A DNA stretch of 64,000 nucleotides from Rubritalea squalenifaciens DSM 18772 (GTDB lineage Bacteria; Verrucomicrobiota; Verrucomicrobiia; Verrucomicrobiales; Akkermansiaceae), in contig NZ_FQYR01000002.1 of assembly GCF_900141815.1 (NCBI RefSeq), positions 969,091-1,033,090 of the forward strand. The letters run 5' to 3'. A program made the translations under genes and the position numbers. Of this stretch, positions 1 through 7,384 are shown one piece after another (the first letter of the stretch is position 1; each line of letters opens with the position of its first letter). The notes below the pieces were generated by a model. The model saw only the letters and a program-made list of their open reading frames with translations. It did no database searches and was not told the origin of the DNA.

Positions 1-923
1 ATGGCTTGGTAGTCACCCGCTTTCCAGACTAGGTGAGAGACATCGAATACCAATTCGCTAAGCTCAGTGGTGGGAGTCTCGGGGAGGGTCCATGGAAATT
101 CTCTGCTCGGCAGTTCACGGATGAATTCGGTGCGGTCGAAGGGGATGGAGGAAAAGTGCTCGCCGTTAGATCCGCCGTACTTAATGGCATGGTTCTCAAG
201 CACCTTCATCGGGGTGTGACCGTTTTTTGCATGTACCTCCACTTCTCCTCGAAAGACGCCGACTTCGACAGGTCTGTGATCTCCCGGGATGTGTAGAGCG
301 AATTCGGTGCCGAGATCGATGACTTTGCCTTCTGTGTAGTTGATGGTGAAGCCCTCCGCCCCATCGGGTACGTCGGCTACCACGCGGCCTTGGTTCATGT
401 AGGCTTCGTTGTCGCCAGTGACTTTGAAGCTGGCAGGTCCCTCTATCAGCGCCCGAACTCCGCTTTGGAAAGTGATCTCCACGAGTCCCGAGTCGATGGT
501 GATGGGCCTGCTCTCGTTAGTCAGGTCAATGCTTTCCGGGGCGGAGCCGTTCCAAGTGACACCTATCAGGCTAGTGATGGAGGCTTTGGCATTGCTTGTG
601 CTGGGCTGATCATTGAGTGCAACCGCTGGAGTGGGTGATTCGTTGAATAAAAGTTTTCCGGTGATGAGCCCGGTGCCGAAGAGGAGGACGGCTGCTGCTG
701 CGTACCTTGGCCATAGCTTGACTTTCCTCGGCTGTTTTTGGAATGGTGCGACCTCATTGGAGCTCAGATGTGGAAGATTGGCTTCCACTGCTGTCAATTG
801 CAGGTAGTAATCGAGGTTGGAATCGTTTTCTAACAATTCCTCGAGTCTTGCCATTTCGACTCTGGTAAGAGACTTGGAAAGGCTTTTGCTGGTGAGGTTG
901 ATTAATTCGACAGACGGTTTCAC
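1..923 (-). CDS. FecR-domain anti-sigma-type membrane protein (C-terminus cut by window edge)
   Basis: Reading starts at a GTG 14 bases after the stop of the ECF sigma gene and stays open to the left edge, about 307 codons. The N-terminal ~50 residues resemble the short anti-sigma-like helical region seen in the FecR protein at 15102. One membrane segment lies near residues 73-92 (alanine/leucine-rich, after a basic stretch). A FecR-type beta domain follows (motifs VIDLGTEFALHIPG and GVFRGEVEVHA). In the known family the cytoplasmic N-terminus controls the partner sigma factor and the periplasmic part senses envelope signals. An in-frame ATG at 854 is an alternative start, but it would remove part of the helical domain. 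A C-terminal LamG domain, as in the second copy, would lie outside the window. Confidence 0.8.
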   Translation of the reverse strand, partial: MKPSVELINLTSKSLSKSLTRVEMARLEELLENDSNLDYYLQLTAVEANLPHLSSNEVAPFQKQPRKVKLWPRYAAAAVLLFGTGLITGKLLFNESPTPAVALNDQPSTSNAKASITSLIGVTWNGSAPESIDLTNESRPITIDSGLVEITFQSGVRALIEGPASFKVTGDNEAYMNQGRVVADVPDGAEGFTINYTEGKVIDLGTEFALHIPGDHRPVEVGVFRGEVEVHAKNGHTPMKVLENHAIKYGGSNGEHFSSIPFDRTEFIRELPSREFPWTLPETPTTELSELVFDVSHLVWKAGDYQA

Positions 924-937
924 GATAAAAAACTACT

Positions 938-1489
938 CTACTTGTTAAGCTGCTCCTTGATGCAGTGTGCGAGTTTGACTCGAACTCGGGAAATGGACTT
1001 ATGGATGGAATCTGCTGACTTGCCGATTTCCTTGGCAAATTCCTTGAGCGAGCGTTGCTTGATGTATTTTTCAGAAATGATGCTTTGCTCTTCTTGCTTA
1101 AGCAGAGAGACACAGTGTCTCAGAGCTGTGAGCGTATCATTCTGTTGGCTGAAAGTTTCTTCCGCCCTGGAGGCGATTCTTTGGAAGATGGCTTCATCGA
1201 AGACGACTTCCCCCCTGCGGATGCGATCCCGACGGTGGGCCATGGTCTTGAAGTAGGCTACTCTAAATGCCCAGGCCTTGAAGCTAGTGCCGGGCTTGAA
1301 TTCACTGTGCCTCTGCCAGAGGAAGATATTCGTTTCCTGGATAATATCCTCGATATCCTCCCCCGTACCATTGATTGAGATGATGTACGCCCTGACGTCC
1401 GGTTGGATATCCGCAATCCACTGCTCGACCTGCTCGGAGGAGGCGCTGGGTGTGGTTTGACGATGTTTCGGATGCAATTCCATGGCCAT
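938..1489 (-). CDS. ECF-type RNA polymerase sigma-70 factor
   Basis: 183 residues, usual length for an ECF factor. Region 2 is visible around residues 40-90 (DIEDIIQETNIFLWQ, then FKAWAFRVAYFKTM), and region 4 at residues 130-180 ends in an HTH (SLKEFAKEIGKSADSIHKSI followed by SRVRVKL). This layout is typical of the Rhodopirellula/Verrucomicrobium-type ECF group that is paired with FecR proteins. It would direct core RNA polymerase to a small set of promoters and be held in check by the downstream FecR protein, with which it is clearly co-transcribed. A second ATG two codons in (1483) is an equally possible start. A good housekeeping promoter lies just upstream. The target genes cannot be deduced here. 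Confidence 0.9.
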   Translation of the reverse strand: MAMELHPKHRQTTPSASSEQVEQWIADIQPDVRAYIISINGTGEDIEDIIQETNIFLWQRHSEFKPGTSFKAWAFRVAYFKTMAHRRDRIRRGEVVFDEAIFQRIASRAEETFSQQNDTLTALRHCVSLLKQEEQSIISEKYIKQRSLKEFAKEIGKSADSIHKSISRVRVKLAHCIKEQLNK

Positions 1490-1508
1490 ATTCGGGCGAG
1501 ATCTAAGA

Positions 1509-1538
1509 ACTATACCGTATTGTGGCCAAAACTGACAA
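1509..1538 (-). promoter_or_regulatory. Sigma-70-type promoter of the ECF sigma/FecR operon
   Basis: On the minus strand a TTGTCA -35 (1538-1533) and a TATAGT -10 (1514-1509) are separated by 18 bases. The -10 box ends 19 bases before the ATG at 1489, giving a short leader. Spacing and sequence match the housekeeping consensus well. No start site has been measured. Confidence 0.55.
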
Positions 1539-1554
1539 AGAACATTTCTTTAGG

Positions 1555-1589
1555 AAATAAAACACCCCGACCAAAAATTGATCGAGGTG
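1555..1589 (-). terminator. Rho-independent terminator of the metal-uptake pair
   Basis: On the minus strand a 10-bp stem (1589-1580 with 1572-1563, including two G-U pairs) has a 7-base loop and is followed by TTTTATTT. It lies 28 bases after the stop of the outer-membrane protein gene. Confidence 0.7.
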
Positions 1590-1616
1590 GGAAGTAAGAG
1601 CGAATAGTTGAGAGGC

Positions 1617-2777
1617 TTAGCGTATTTCGTTTCCTTTGCCGAAGTCGAACTGGAATTGAAGCCAGATGCTGTCCTCACCACCGAATTCAGATGAATGGTC
1701 GTGATTGTACTGGAGACGTGCATGGCCGCCTGCGTAATCGTTGAATTCGAAGCTGCGGGTCAGAGCCAGGGAGGCGCGATGGCGCTCGGGTAGTTCTTCT
1801 ACGTGGTCTACGCCTTCAATGTAGCCATAACGAGCACCCAGTTCCCAGTTGTCCATGAAGCCATATCCAATGTGGGTGTGAATGCCCCATTCCTCAGCAG
1901 AGCCGCTGACATCGCCATCCTCGGATGCGAAATCAAATTCACGATATACTGCTTCTACAAGAGTGCGAATGTGCTTACCGCCAGGTTCTAGGCCGTTCTC
2001 CCTCCACATGTACTGTAGGTCTAGACCGTAGATGTCCGTGCTCTTGCCGTAGCCATTGTCGCCAGTCATGAAGCTTGCGCCATAGGTGAACTGGTGGAAG
2101 TCAGTGTGGTTGTATTGTCCCATCCAGCGTACGGTGATGATGTCGTCAGCCAGTGCAGCTTCCTCGCCATGGATTTCCTCATCGTGATCGTCATCATCGT
2201 CGTCATGGTGATCGTCGTGATCTTCATGGTGACCATGCTCGTGGTCATGAGCAATGGCGTCTCCGTAGGCTACAGAAATCATTGAGGTGTGCTCTGTAGG
2301 GAGTCTCCAGGAGAGTTCCGCCGAGTTCGTGAGCAGGCCCTCGTTACCGAGAAAACGGGCGGTGATGAGGTTGGCATCGACAAAGTGCCAGCCGTGTAGG
2401 TGAACATTGTTCTGTGATGTAACACGGTTGAGCAGGCGGCCACCGCGTACTTCAAATCCGCCGGGTAGTTCGCGCAGCTTGATGAAAGCTTCTTCCCATT
2501 CACCGTCGAGCTTATTGTCGAGATCAAGAAAGAGGTTGTAGTTTACGAAGGAGGCAAAATGGTCTCCGTATTGTGTAGCAAATCCTAGCTCGATTCCTTG
2601 CAGGCTGAATTCATCGTTTGGATCGTGGGCGTGACTGGCCAACGCGTCTTCGTCCGTGGAGGAAGCTCCAATGGTGGTGTTAATGTGGGCAAAGGGGTCA
2701 AGCAGGAAGTCACTGGCATGAAGGGGGGAGCACAGAAGTGATCCCAAACCCATCGCTGTGAGGTAGGTCTTATGCAT
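1617..2777 (-). CDS. Putative zinc/metal-related outer-membrane beta-barrel protein, His/Asp-rich
   Basis: 386 residues. An N-terminal signal peptide (about residues 1-21, ending SPLHAS) is followed by alternating beta-strand-like segments and a C-terminus typical of outer-membrane barrels (IWLQFQFDFGKG). Around residues 175-208 there is a very His/Asp/Glu-rich stretch (DHEHGHHEDHDDHH and then a run of Asp), a likely metal-binding surface loop. It sits 46 bases downstream of a ZnuA-like metal-binding protein and ends at a terminator, so the two are probably one operon for metal entry through the outer membrane and periplasm. The metal is inferred to be zinc from the His-rich loop. I do not recognise a named family beyond zinc-regulated outer-membrane proteins. 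Confidence 0.7.
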   Translation of the reverse strand: MHKTYLTAMGLGSLLCSPLHASDFLLDPFAHINTTIGASSTDEDALASHAHDPNDEFSLQGIELGFATQYGDHFASFVNYNLFLDLDNKLDGEWEEAFIKLRELPGGFEVRGGRLLNRVTSQNNVHLHGWHFVDANLITARFLGNEGLLTNSAELSWRLPTEHTSMISVAYGDAIAHDHEHGHHEDHDDHHDDDDDDHDEEIHGEEAALADDIITVRWMGQYNHTDFHQFTYGASFMTGDNGYGKSTDIYGLDLQYMWRENGLEPGGKHIRTLVEAVYREFDFASEDGDVSGSAEEWGIHTHIGYGFMDNWELGARYGYIEGVDHVEELPERHRASLALTRSFEFNDYAGGHARLQYNHDHSSEFGGEDSIWLQFQFDFGKGNEIR

Positions 2778-2823
2778 CTTAGTTATTTGTTATTGTTGTT
2801 GAGGTGAAGGGAGGTAGGAGAAT

Positions 2824-3699
2824 TTAGCGGAGAGCTTTGACGATCGAATTTACGTTGTGCTGGAACATGCCGATGATGGAATTATGGCTATCCGCGTAGA
2901 GTGAGTCGCCCACCTTGGCACCGGATTCCTTCGCGATGCTCTGGATGCTCTTGGTGTTGGCCATTTTCTCGGGAAAAATAGCTTTGACCTTATTACTGCG
3001 GATAGTCGCTACTGCTTCAGCAACGTATTGCGGGGTGGCTGACTGTTCTTTGTTCAAGCCCTGTACGGGGATGGACTTGAAACCGAACTCCTTGCAGAAG
3101 TATCCGTACGCGGCGTGAGCGGTTGCCAGATGGCGCTGGTCGCGTGGAATGCCGGCGATTTGCTTCTTGGCCCAGGTTTTTGTGGAGGAGAGCTGGCTTC
3201 GGTAGGCTTTCGCATTAGCCTTGTAGTGATCCTTGTTTGAGGGGTCTAGCTCCGCAAATTCATCGGCCACGATAGAGGTTGCTCGGCGCCAGTTGTCGAT
3301 GGACTGCCACCAGTGAGGATCAAGTGCTCCATGAGAGTGTTTAGGACAACAGGCGTAAAGCGAGCCTTCGGAGGAAATAGTCAGGGAAGGAATCTTGCGG
3401 CCGACTTCGAGGATGGTCGCTTTGTTGCCCACAATGGACTTCAGGTTCGGAAGGAAAGGTTCCAGATTCTTGCCGTTGACGAGATAGATCTTTGCTCCAT
3501 TGGCTTCCTGCAGAGCGCTTGGAGAAGGGCGAAAGGTATGTGGGTCTCCATTGGGGCCCATCAGGTCGACTACCTCGACCTTGTCTCCGCCTACCTGGCG
3601 TGCGAGATCGGCCAGCAGGGGGGAGAGTGTGGCAACCTTCATTTTGGCGAAGGCGCAGGGTGCTACAATCAGCATACAGAGGAGAGTGATGATCTTCAT
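2824..3699 (-). CDS. Metal ABC transporter substrate-binding protein (ZnuA/TroA family)
   Basis: 291 residues with a signal peptide (residues 1-18, ending CAFA). The family pattern is clear: ATLSPLLADLARQVGGD at the N-terminus, first ligand His54 in GDPHTFRPSP, second His129 in ALDPHWW, a third His in the HLATAHAAYGYF region, and a late acidic ligand near DSLYADSH. The protein captures a divalent metal (zinc or manganese) in the periplasm for an ABC importer. The short segment CCPKHSHG before the second ligand may replace the long His-rich loop of zinc-type members. The membrane and ATPase subunits are not in the window. Repeated TGCAA motifs upstream suggest metal-responsive control. Confidence 0.88.
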   Translation of the reverse strand: MKIITLLCMLIVAPCAFAKMKVATLSPLLADLARQVGGDKVEVVDLMGPNGDPHTFRPSPSALQEANGAKIYLVNGKNLEPFLPNLKSIVGNKATILEVGRKIPSLTISSEGSLYACCPKHSHGALDPHWWQSIDNWRRATSIVADEFAELDPSNKDHYKANAKAYRSQLSSTKTWAKKQIAGIPRDQRHLATAHAAYGYFCKEFGFKSIPVQGLNKEQSATPQYVAEAVATIRSNKVKAIFPEKMANTKSIQSIAKESGAKVGDSLYADSHNSIIGMFQHNVNSIVKALR

Positions 3700-3712
3700 G
3701 GTTCTGTTGGTT

Positions 3713-3762
3713 AATGCAATTCAGTTGCGTTTACAATCCCCAAATGCAACTTTTTTGCAATT
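3713..3762. promoter_or_regulatory. TGCAA-type inverted repeats, candidate metalloregulator operators
   Basis: Two imperfect inverted repeats lie upstream of the ZnuA-like gene: AATGCAAT-tca-GTTGCGTT (3713-3731) and AAATGCAA-5 bases-TTGCAATT (3742-3762, 7 of 8 positions paired). Their left halves start 30 bases apart, about three helical turns. A further GTTGCAG half-site is at 3772. The position before a metal-uptake gene suggests a Fur/Zur-family operator. The assignment is inference; the motif differs from the classical Zur box. Confidence 0.45.
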
Positions 3763-3832
3763 AGCTTCGAAGTTGCAGGCAGGGCTTGCGGTAAAGCGAG
3801 ATGTTGTTCATTGTCGCTCCGTGAGTTCTGAG

Positions 3833-4360
3833 ATGCAAACAGAAAGCCCGGTGGATTGGTCAACTTGGACCGCTGAAATACCTGCGACTTTGATGTTCAT
3901 AGTTCGTGATGGGGAAGTGCTTCTCATTGAAAAGCTGACAGGAATCGGCCAGGGCAAGGTCAATGGCCCCGGAGGAAAGATCGATCCAGGTGAGACGGCC
4001 AGCCAGGCAATTGTCCGTGAGTGCCAGGAAGAACTTCATATCATACCGCTGAATCCGGTGAAGGTGGGAGAGCTCCACTTCGCCATGTCAGACATCCCGG
4101 ACATTCACTGTCATGTCTTCATCGCCTCAGAATTTGAAGGCGAGCCTACCCCGACACGCGAGGCCAATCCGATGTGGACCCCGATCGACGAGGTTCCCTA
4201 TGAAAAGATGTGGGAAGATGACCGCCACTGGCTCCCACAAGTTCTGAACGGTGACATTTTCAACGGACGCTTCCAGTTCGAAAAAGAAGAGATCCTCTGG
4301 CAGGATGTTGTCTTTGGTGAGACTGCCAGAGATCTGTGGAGCGGTGACCGCGTTTGTTAG
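3833..4360 (+). CDS. Nudix hydrolase, MTH1/MutT-like nucleotide-pool sanitiser
   Basis: 175 residues from the ATG at 3833. The Nudix box is complete: GGKIDPGETASQAIVRECQE followed by E-L, matching Gx5Ex7REUxEExGU. The C-terminal part (DEVPYEKMWEDDRHWLPQ, then NGRFQFE) follows the pattern of MTH1-type 8-oxo-dGTP diphosphatases, which remove oxidised purine nucleotides. Longer in-frame readings upstream would run through the promoter region and the divergent ZnuA-like gene and are not credible. The last four bases overlap the stop of the convergent membrane-protein gene. The precise substrate is inferred. Confidence 0.85.
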   Translation: MQTESPVDWSTWTAEIPATLMFIVRDGEVLLIEKLTGIGQGKVNGPGGKIDPGETASQAIVRECQEELHIIPLNPVKVGELHFAMSDIPDIHCHVFIASEFEGEPTPTREANPMWTPIDEVPYEKMWEDDRHWLPQVLNGDIFNGRFQFEKEEILWQDVVFGETARDLWSGDRVC

Positions 4361-5517
4361 AGTTGGAAAGGATCGTTATCAGGCGATTTAGGTGAGAGGT
4401 CACTGGGGAGGTGGTAGCGTTCAGTAATCAGTTTCCACAGCTGCTCGTTATATGGAGTGTAGTCGGGATTTTTCTTATCTAACATAATTTCCATGTAGTA
4501 ACTGTTTAAGCTGTCCTCTTCGTTATCTAAATGAAGATCGTTCAGCCAAATTTCTGTAAACCATTTAGGGTCATCGGGTTTCGAGTGGGCTAGCAGATAA
4601 ATAATGTCACCAGAGTATTCTGGGCCAGGAGGGAAGTAGTGATGTGTAAGGAAGTCTTCTCGGTTAAATTGTGCGGCATAGTCAATCGCTTGACGATAGT
4701 GAGCTTCCTTGAGGAGGTTTGTTAAGGTGGCGTTGCGGTGTGTCTTGAGCTGTAATGGAAAAGTGAAGCTGATGGCGGCGATGACAAATCCGCAAGCTAG
4801 TGCAATGGTTTTTCTAGGCGCCGATTCCTTTTTCCAAGGAAGAGGTTGAGGAGGCTGGCCTTTGCGGAATAGATGAATAATGATCGTGAGAAGGCTAATT
4901 AAGGCGGCCCAGAAGCTGACGATTGTGGTGAAATTGGCAGCATCCCGGATAAATACTTCATGAGGAGAGAGGCGAACCCCGCTCATGATGCCTACGAGCT
5001 CGGTGCCTTTCTTGTAGCTTGCTACCATCATGATGAGGGAGGCCGGGAAGATGATTCGCATAGCGCATCTGAGGAGTGGTTCTCCTCCCAATACCTGTAA
5101 GCTACGGATCATCAGGGCTACACGCCACAGAGACACGATAGCGAGAAAGGCGACATTCCATTTAGTGGCGGTCAGTATATCCGTGAAGCGTTCGACGGGG
5201 ATCCCGTAGAGCCAGGCGCAGGGGGCCGTCATCCAGTACAGGCTGAGGAATGAAAGATAGGAGTTCTTGGCCCCGGGAACGAATGCAAAGCGAAAGCAGC
5301 CCAGTCCAAAGATAAACAGGGATGAGAGTATGGAGGCGAGAAAGGGGCCATAAATCCACTCGAGGTCATGAGTGAATGAGAGGTGGTCGTAGTTTCTGGC
5401 GATGCCTGCCGTAACTACGAGCAGCGCTCCTACTAATAGGCTCCACCATGAACCTGAGATCCGCTGAATGGCGCCTCGATCGCCAATGAGAAAGAGGAAT
5501 GGATCGCGCAGGTTCAT
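4357..5517 (-). CDS. Hypothetical polytopic membrane protein
   Basis: 386 residues with about six or seven hydrophobic segments, for example WSLLVGALLVVTAGIA near residue 27, FLASILSSLFIFGLGCF near 60, a pair near 155-165 and FWAALISLLTIIIHLF near 200, then FVIAAISFTFPLQL near 240. The last ~140 residues are soluble. I recognise no family motif. It is the last gene of an apparent three-gene operon with a membrane protein and a B12-type radical SAM enzyme (12-base gap to the latter), which hints at a membrane-linked function. Its stop overlaps that of the Nudix gene by four bases. Confidence 0.75.
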   Translation of the reverse strand: MNLRDPFLFLIGDRGAIQRISGSWWSLLVGALLVVTAGIARNYDHLSFTHDLEWIYGPFLASILSSLFIFGLGCFRFAFVPGAKNSYLSFLSLYWMTAPCAWLYGIPVERFTDILTATKWNVAFLAIVSLWRVALMIRSLQVLGGEPLLRCAMRIIFPASLIMMVASYKKGTELVGIMSGVRLSPHEVFIRDAANFTTIVSFWAALISLLTIIIHLFRKGQPPQPLPWKKESAPRKTIALACGFVIAAISFTFPLQLKTHRNATLTNLLKEAHYRQAIDYAAQFNREDFLTHHYFPPGPEYSGDIIYLLAHSKPDDPKWFTEIWLNDLHLDNEEDSLNSYYMEIMLDKKNPDYTPYNEQLWKLITERYHLPSDLSPKSPDNDPFQL

Positions 5518-5529
5518 GTTAGATAGATG

Positions 5530-6861
5530 TTATGTTGGTTGTTTCTTAAGCTTGATCTGGCTGCGGAGATGTCGGCGGAAGTTTCGGTAGCGCTCGGCAA
5601 TGAAATCTTCATTGTAGATGCGATGTACGAGATTGAGGTAGCCTGATTTCAAGTCATCGATCGACATGGAGTCCGGCTGGAAGTTGATATCAAAGAGTGT
5701 GCATTTTTCTGAGGCATCATCAACAAGGATTCTACCTTCTTCTGTTAGTCGAGAGTATAGGGGAGTGCCAGGGAAAGGAGTCAGGTAAGTGAGCTGGACG
5801 TCATAGAGGCCAGATGCTTTGACGAATTGATAGACGCTCTCGAAAGATTCGGGGCCGTCGCCGTCCATGCCTAGAATAAAGCAGCCGTTGACGGTGATGC
5901 CGTGTTTCTGGATCGTTTCTACGGCCTTGAGGTATTTGTCCGTCCGGCGGGCCTTCCAGTTCGATTTTTGCTCAACGCCATTCATGGTGTTGAAATTGGG
6001 TGATTCAAAACCGATGAGGATTTGGGCGCAGCCTGCATCGCGCATCATCTTGAGCAGATCTTCATCGTCCGCTACGGAGACATCAGTTTCTGTGAACCAG
6101 CGAACTTGCTCCGGGGCGAGCGCTTTCATGAGCTGTTTGCCATGCCGTTTGTCGGCAAAGGTGTTGTCGTCGGCAAACTCAATGAAGGGTTTGTTGTACA
6201 GAGCCTTGAGGTGGCGTATCTCCCGGATGACTCGTTCGACTGGCTTGGTGCGGAACTTGGGTGAGAGACGCATGGAGGCGGCGCAGAATTCACAGGCGAG
6301 TGGGCAGCCACGCTGAGTTTGTACCGTGAAGCGTGGGTAGCGGTCCGGGTCCAGAAGTTCAAAGCTGGGAGTTGGGGATTCGCTGAAGTCAAAGGCGGGT
6401 CTAAGCCGGGCATCGTAGCGAGGCTTGAGCTGACCTTTTAGAAAGTCCTGAAGCATCTCGCGCCAGATGGGTTCGCCCTCACCGATAGCCAGGCAGTCTA
6501 CATGTTTTTGGGCTTCATCCGGGCAGAGGGTAGCATGAAGGCCGCCGAGGATGACGGTCGTGCCGATTTCCCGGAAGCGCTCAGCCAGGCGGTAGGCTTC
6601 CTTTGAGGTGGCCGTCAGTGTGGACAGGGCAACGATGTCGAACTGGGCTGGAAGGTTGTCGTGGTCCACATCGCGGACCTCGAGGTATTCTACATCAAAC
6701 TCTTCCGGAGTGAGGGCTGCCAGAGTAAGGAGACCAAGAGAGGGAAGCGCCTCTATCTGGCGCGCTCTGCCAGAGAGTGCTGGAAAAGAAAGACCCGCTT
6801 CCAGCAGAGAGCTGTCACAGACGCGAAGGCCGGAAATGGCAATGAGACCTAGTTTGGGCAT
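5530..6861 (-). CDS. B12-binding-domain radical SAM protein
   Basis: 443 residues. The N-terminal ~150 residues form a cobalamin-binding-like Rossmann domain (ALSTLTATSKEAYRLAE, then VILGGLHATLCPDEA). The radical SAM cluster motif CxxxCxxC is at Cys186, Cys190 and Cys193 (RGCPLACEFC). Later elements fit the BchE/HpnJ-type group (EFADDNTF, IGFESPN, GCFILGMDGD, LTYLTPFPGTPLY). Such enzymes perform methylations, cyclisations or lipid and cofactor rearrangements; the substrate cannot be told from sequence. Membrane proteins lie on both sides (10-base and 12-base gaps), so a membrane-lipid or envelope substrate is a reasonable guess. Confidence 0.87.
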   Translation of the reverse strand: MPKLGLIAISGLRVCDSSLLEAGLSFPALSGRARQIEALPSLGLLTLAALTPEEFDVEYLEVRDVDHDNLPAQFDIVALSTLTATSKEAYRLAERFREIGTTVILGGLHATLCPDEAQKHVDCLAIGEGEPIWREMLQDFLKGQLKPRYDARLRPAFDFSESPTPSFELLDPDRYPRFTVQTQRGCPLACEFCAASMRLSPKFRTKPVERVIREIRHLKALYNKPFIEFADDNTFADKRHGKQLMKALAPEQVRWFTETDVSVADDEDLLKMMRDAGCAQILIGFESPNFNTMNGVEQKSNWKARRTDKYLKAVETIQKHGITVNGCFILGMDGDGPESFESVYQFVKASGLYDVQLTYLTPFPGTPLYSRLTEEGRILVDDASEKCTLFDINFQPDSMSIDDLKSGYLNLVHRIYNEDFIAERYRNFRRHLRSQIKLKKQPT

Positions 6862-6870
6862 GGTGAGTTA

Positions 6871-7254
6871 TTAGCTGAAGATGGTAATGAGGATTCCTAC
6901 TGTAGCGGCCGCTACGGGAATGGGGAATAGGTGTCTGGCGGACTTGGTGAAAGCGGTGAGCGTACAGGTGAGTGGCATGCCAAATAACGCAATGGCAAAA
7001 GCATAGGCACCAATGCGTGCTGTGGGTTCTGCTATCCCCAAAGGTGCCAGAGAGAAGCCATAGAAGAGGGTCAGGAGGCCGATGCCGAAAAAGGATATGT
7101 GGCCCAGTCTGAGAAAGCGGCGGGTATGACTACCATAGCCGCCAAGCCAGTTTTCCCGGTGAAAGAAGAGCCCCATAATAGCGCCGGATACTACGCCGAG
7201 GAGCATGCCTGTCCAGCCAAGCTTTAAAGTGAAAAGAGTTGGGTCCATAGCCAT
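6871..7254 (-). CDS. Small hypothetical membrane protein
   Basis: 127 residues with about four transmembrane segments: WTGMLLGVVSGAIMGLFF near residue 14, a pair near 50-70, and AYAFAIALFGMPLTCTLTAF near 85, ending in VAAATVGILITIF. Start may be the second ATG (7248). It is the first gene of the operon with the radical SAM protein, ending 10 bases before its start. No family recognised. Confidence 0.7.
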   Translation of the reverse strand: MAMDPTLFTLKLGWTGMLLGVVSGAIMGLFFHRENWLGGYGSHTRRFLRLGHISFFGIGLLTLFYGFSLAPLGIAEPTARIGAYAFAIALFGMPLTCTLTAFTKSARHLFPIPVAAATVGILITIFS

Positions 7255-7384
7255 CTATCTTATCAGTTTTCTGAACTTTGCAGAATCGATTGCTTCAATG
7301 AAAAAATCGACCAGAGTGATGAATCTCTGCTTTTTGATGGCTTCTGACTTTTTATCCTGAAACCGAGATGTTAGGCTGCGGGAT

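Noticed and set aside
2150-2255. The GAT/CAT-rich stretch as a non-coding repeat array
   Set aside because: It is in frame with the barrel protein and encodes its His/Asp loop.
3500-3832. An in-frame extension of the Nudix gene
   Set aside because: It runs through the ZnuA-like promoter and coding region on the opposite strand and has shadow-like composition.
7350-7384. glpK as a further leaderless-type promoter
   Set aside because: The -10 and seven-base distance fit, but the sequence at the -35 position (TTTTAT) is poor, so I did not list it as a promoter.
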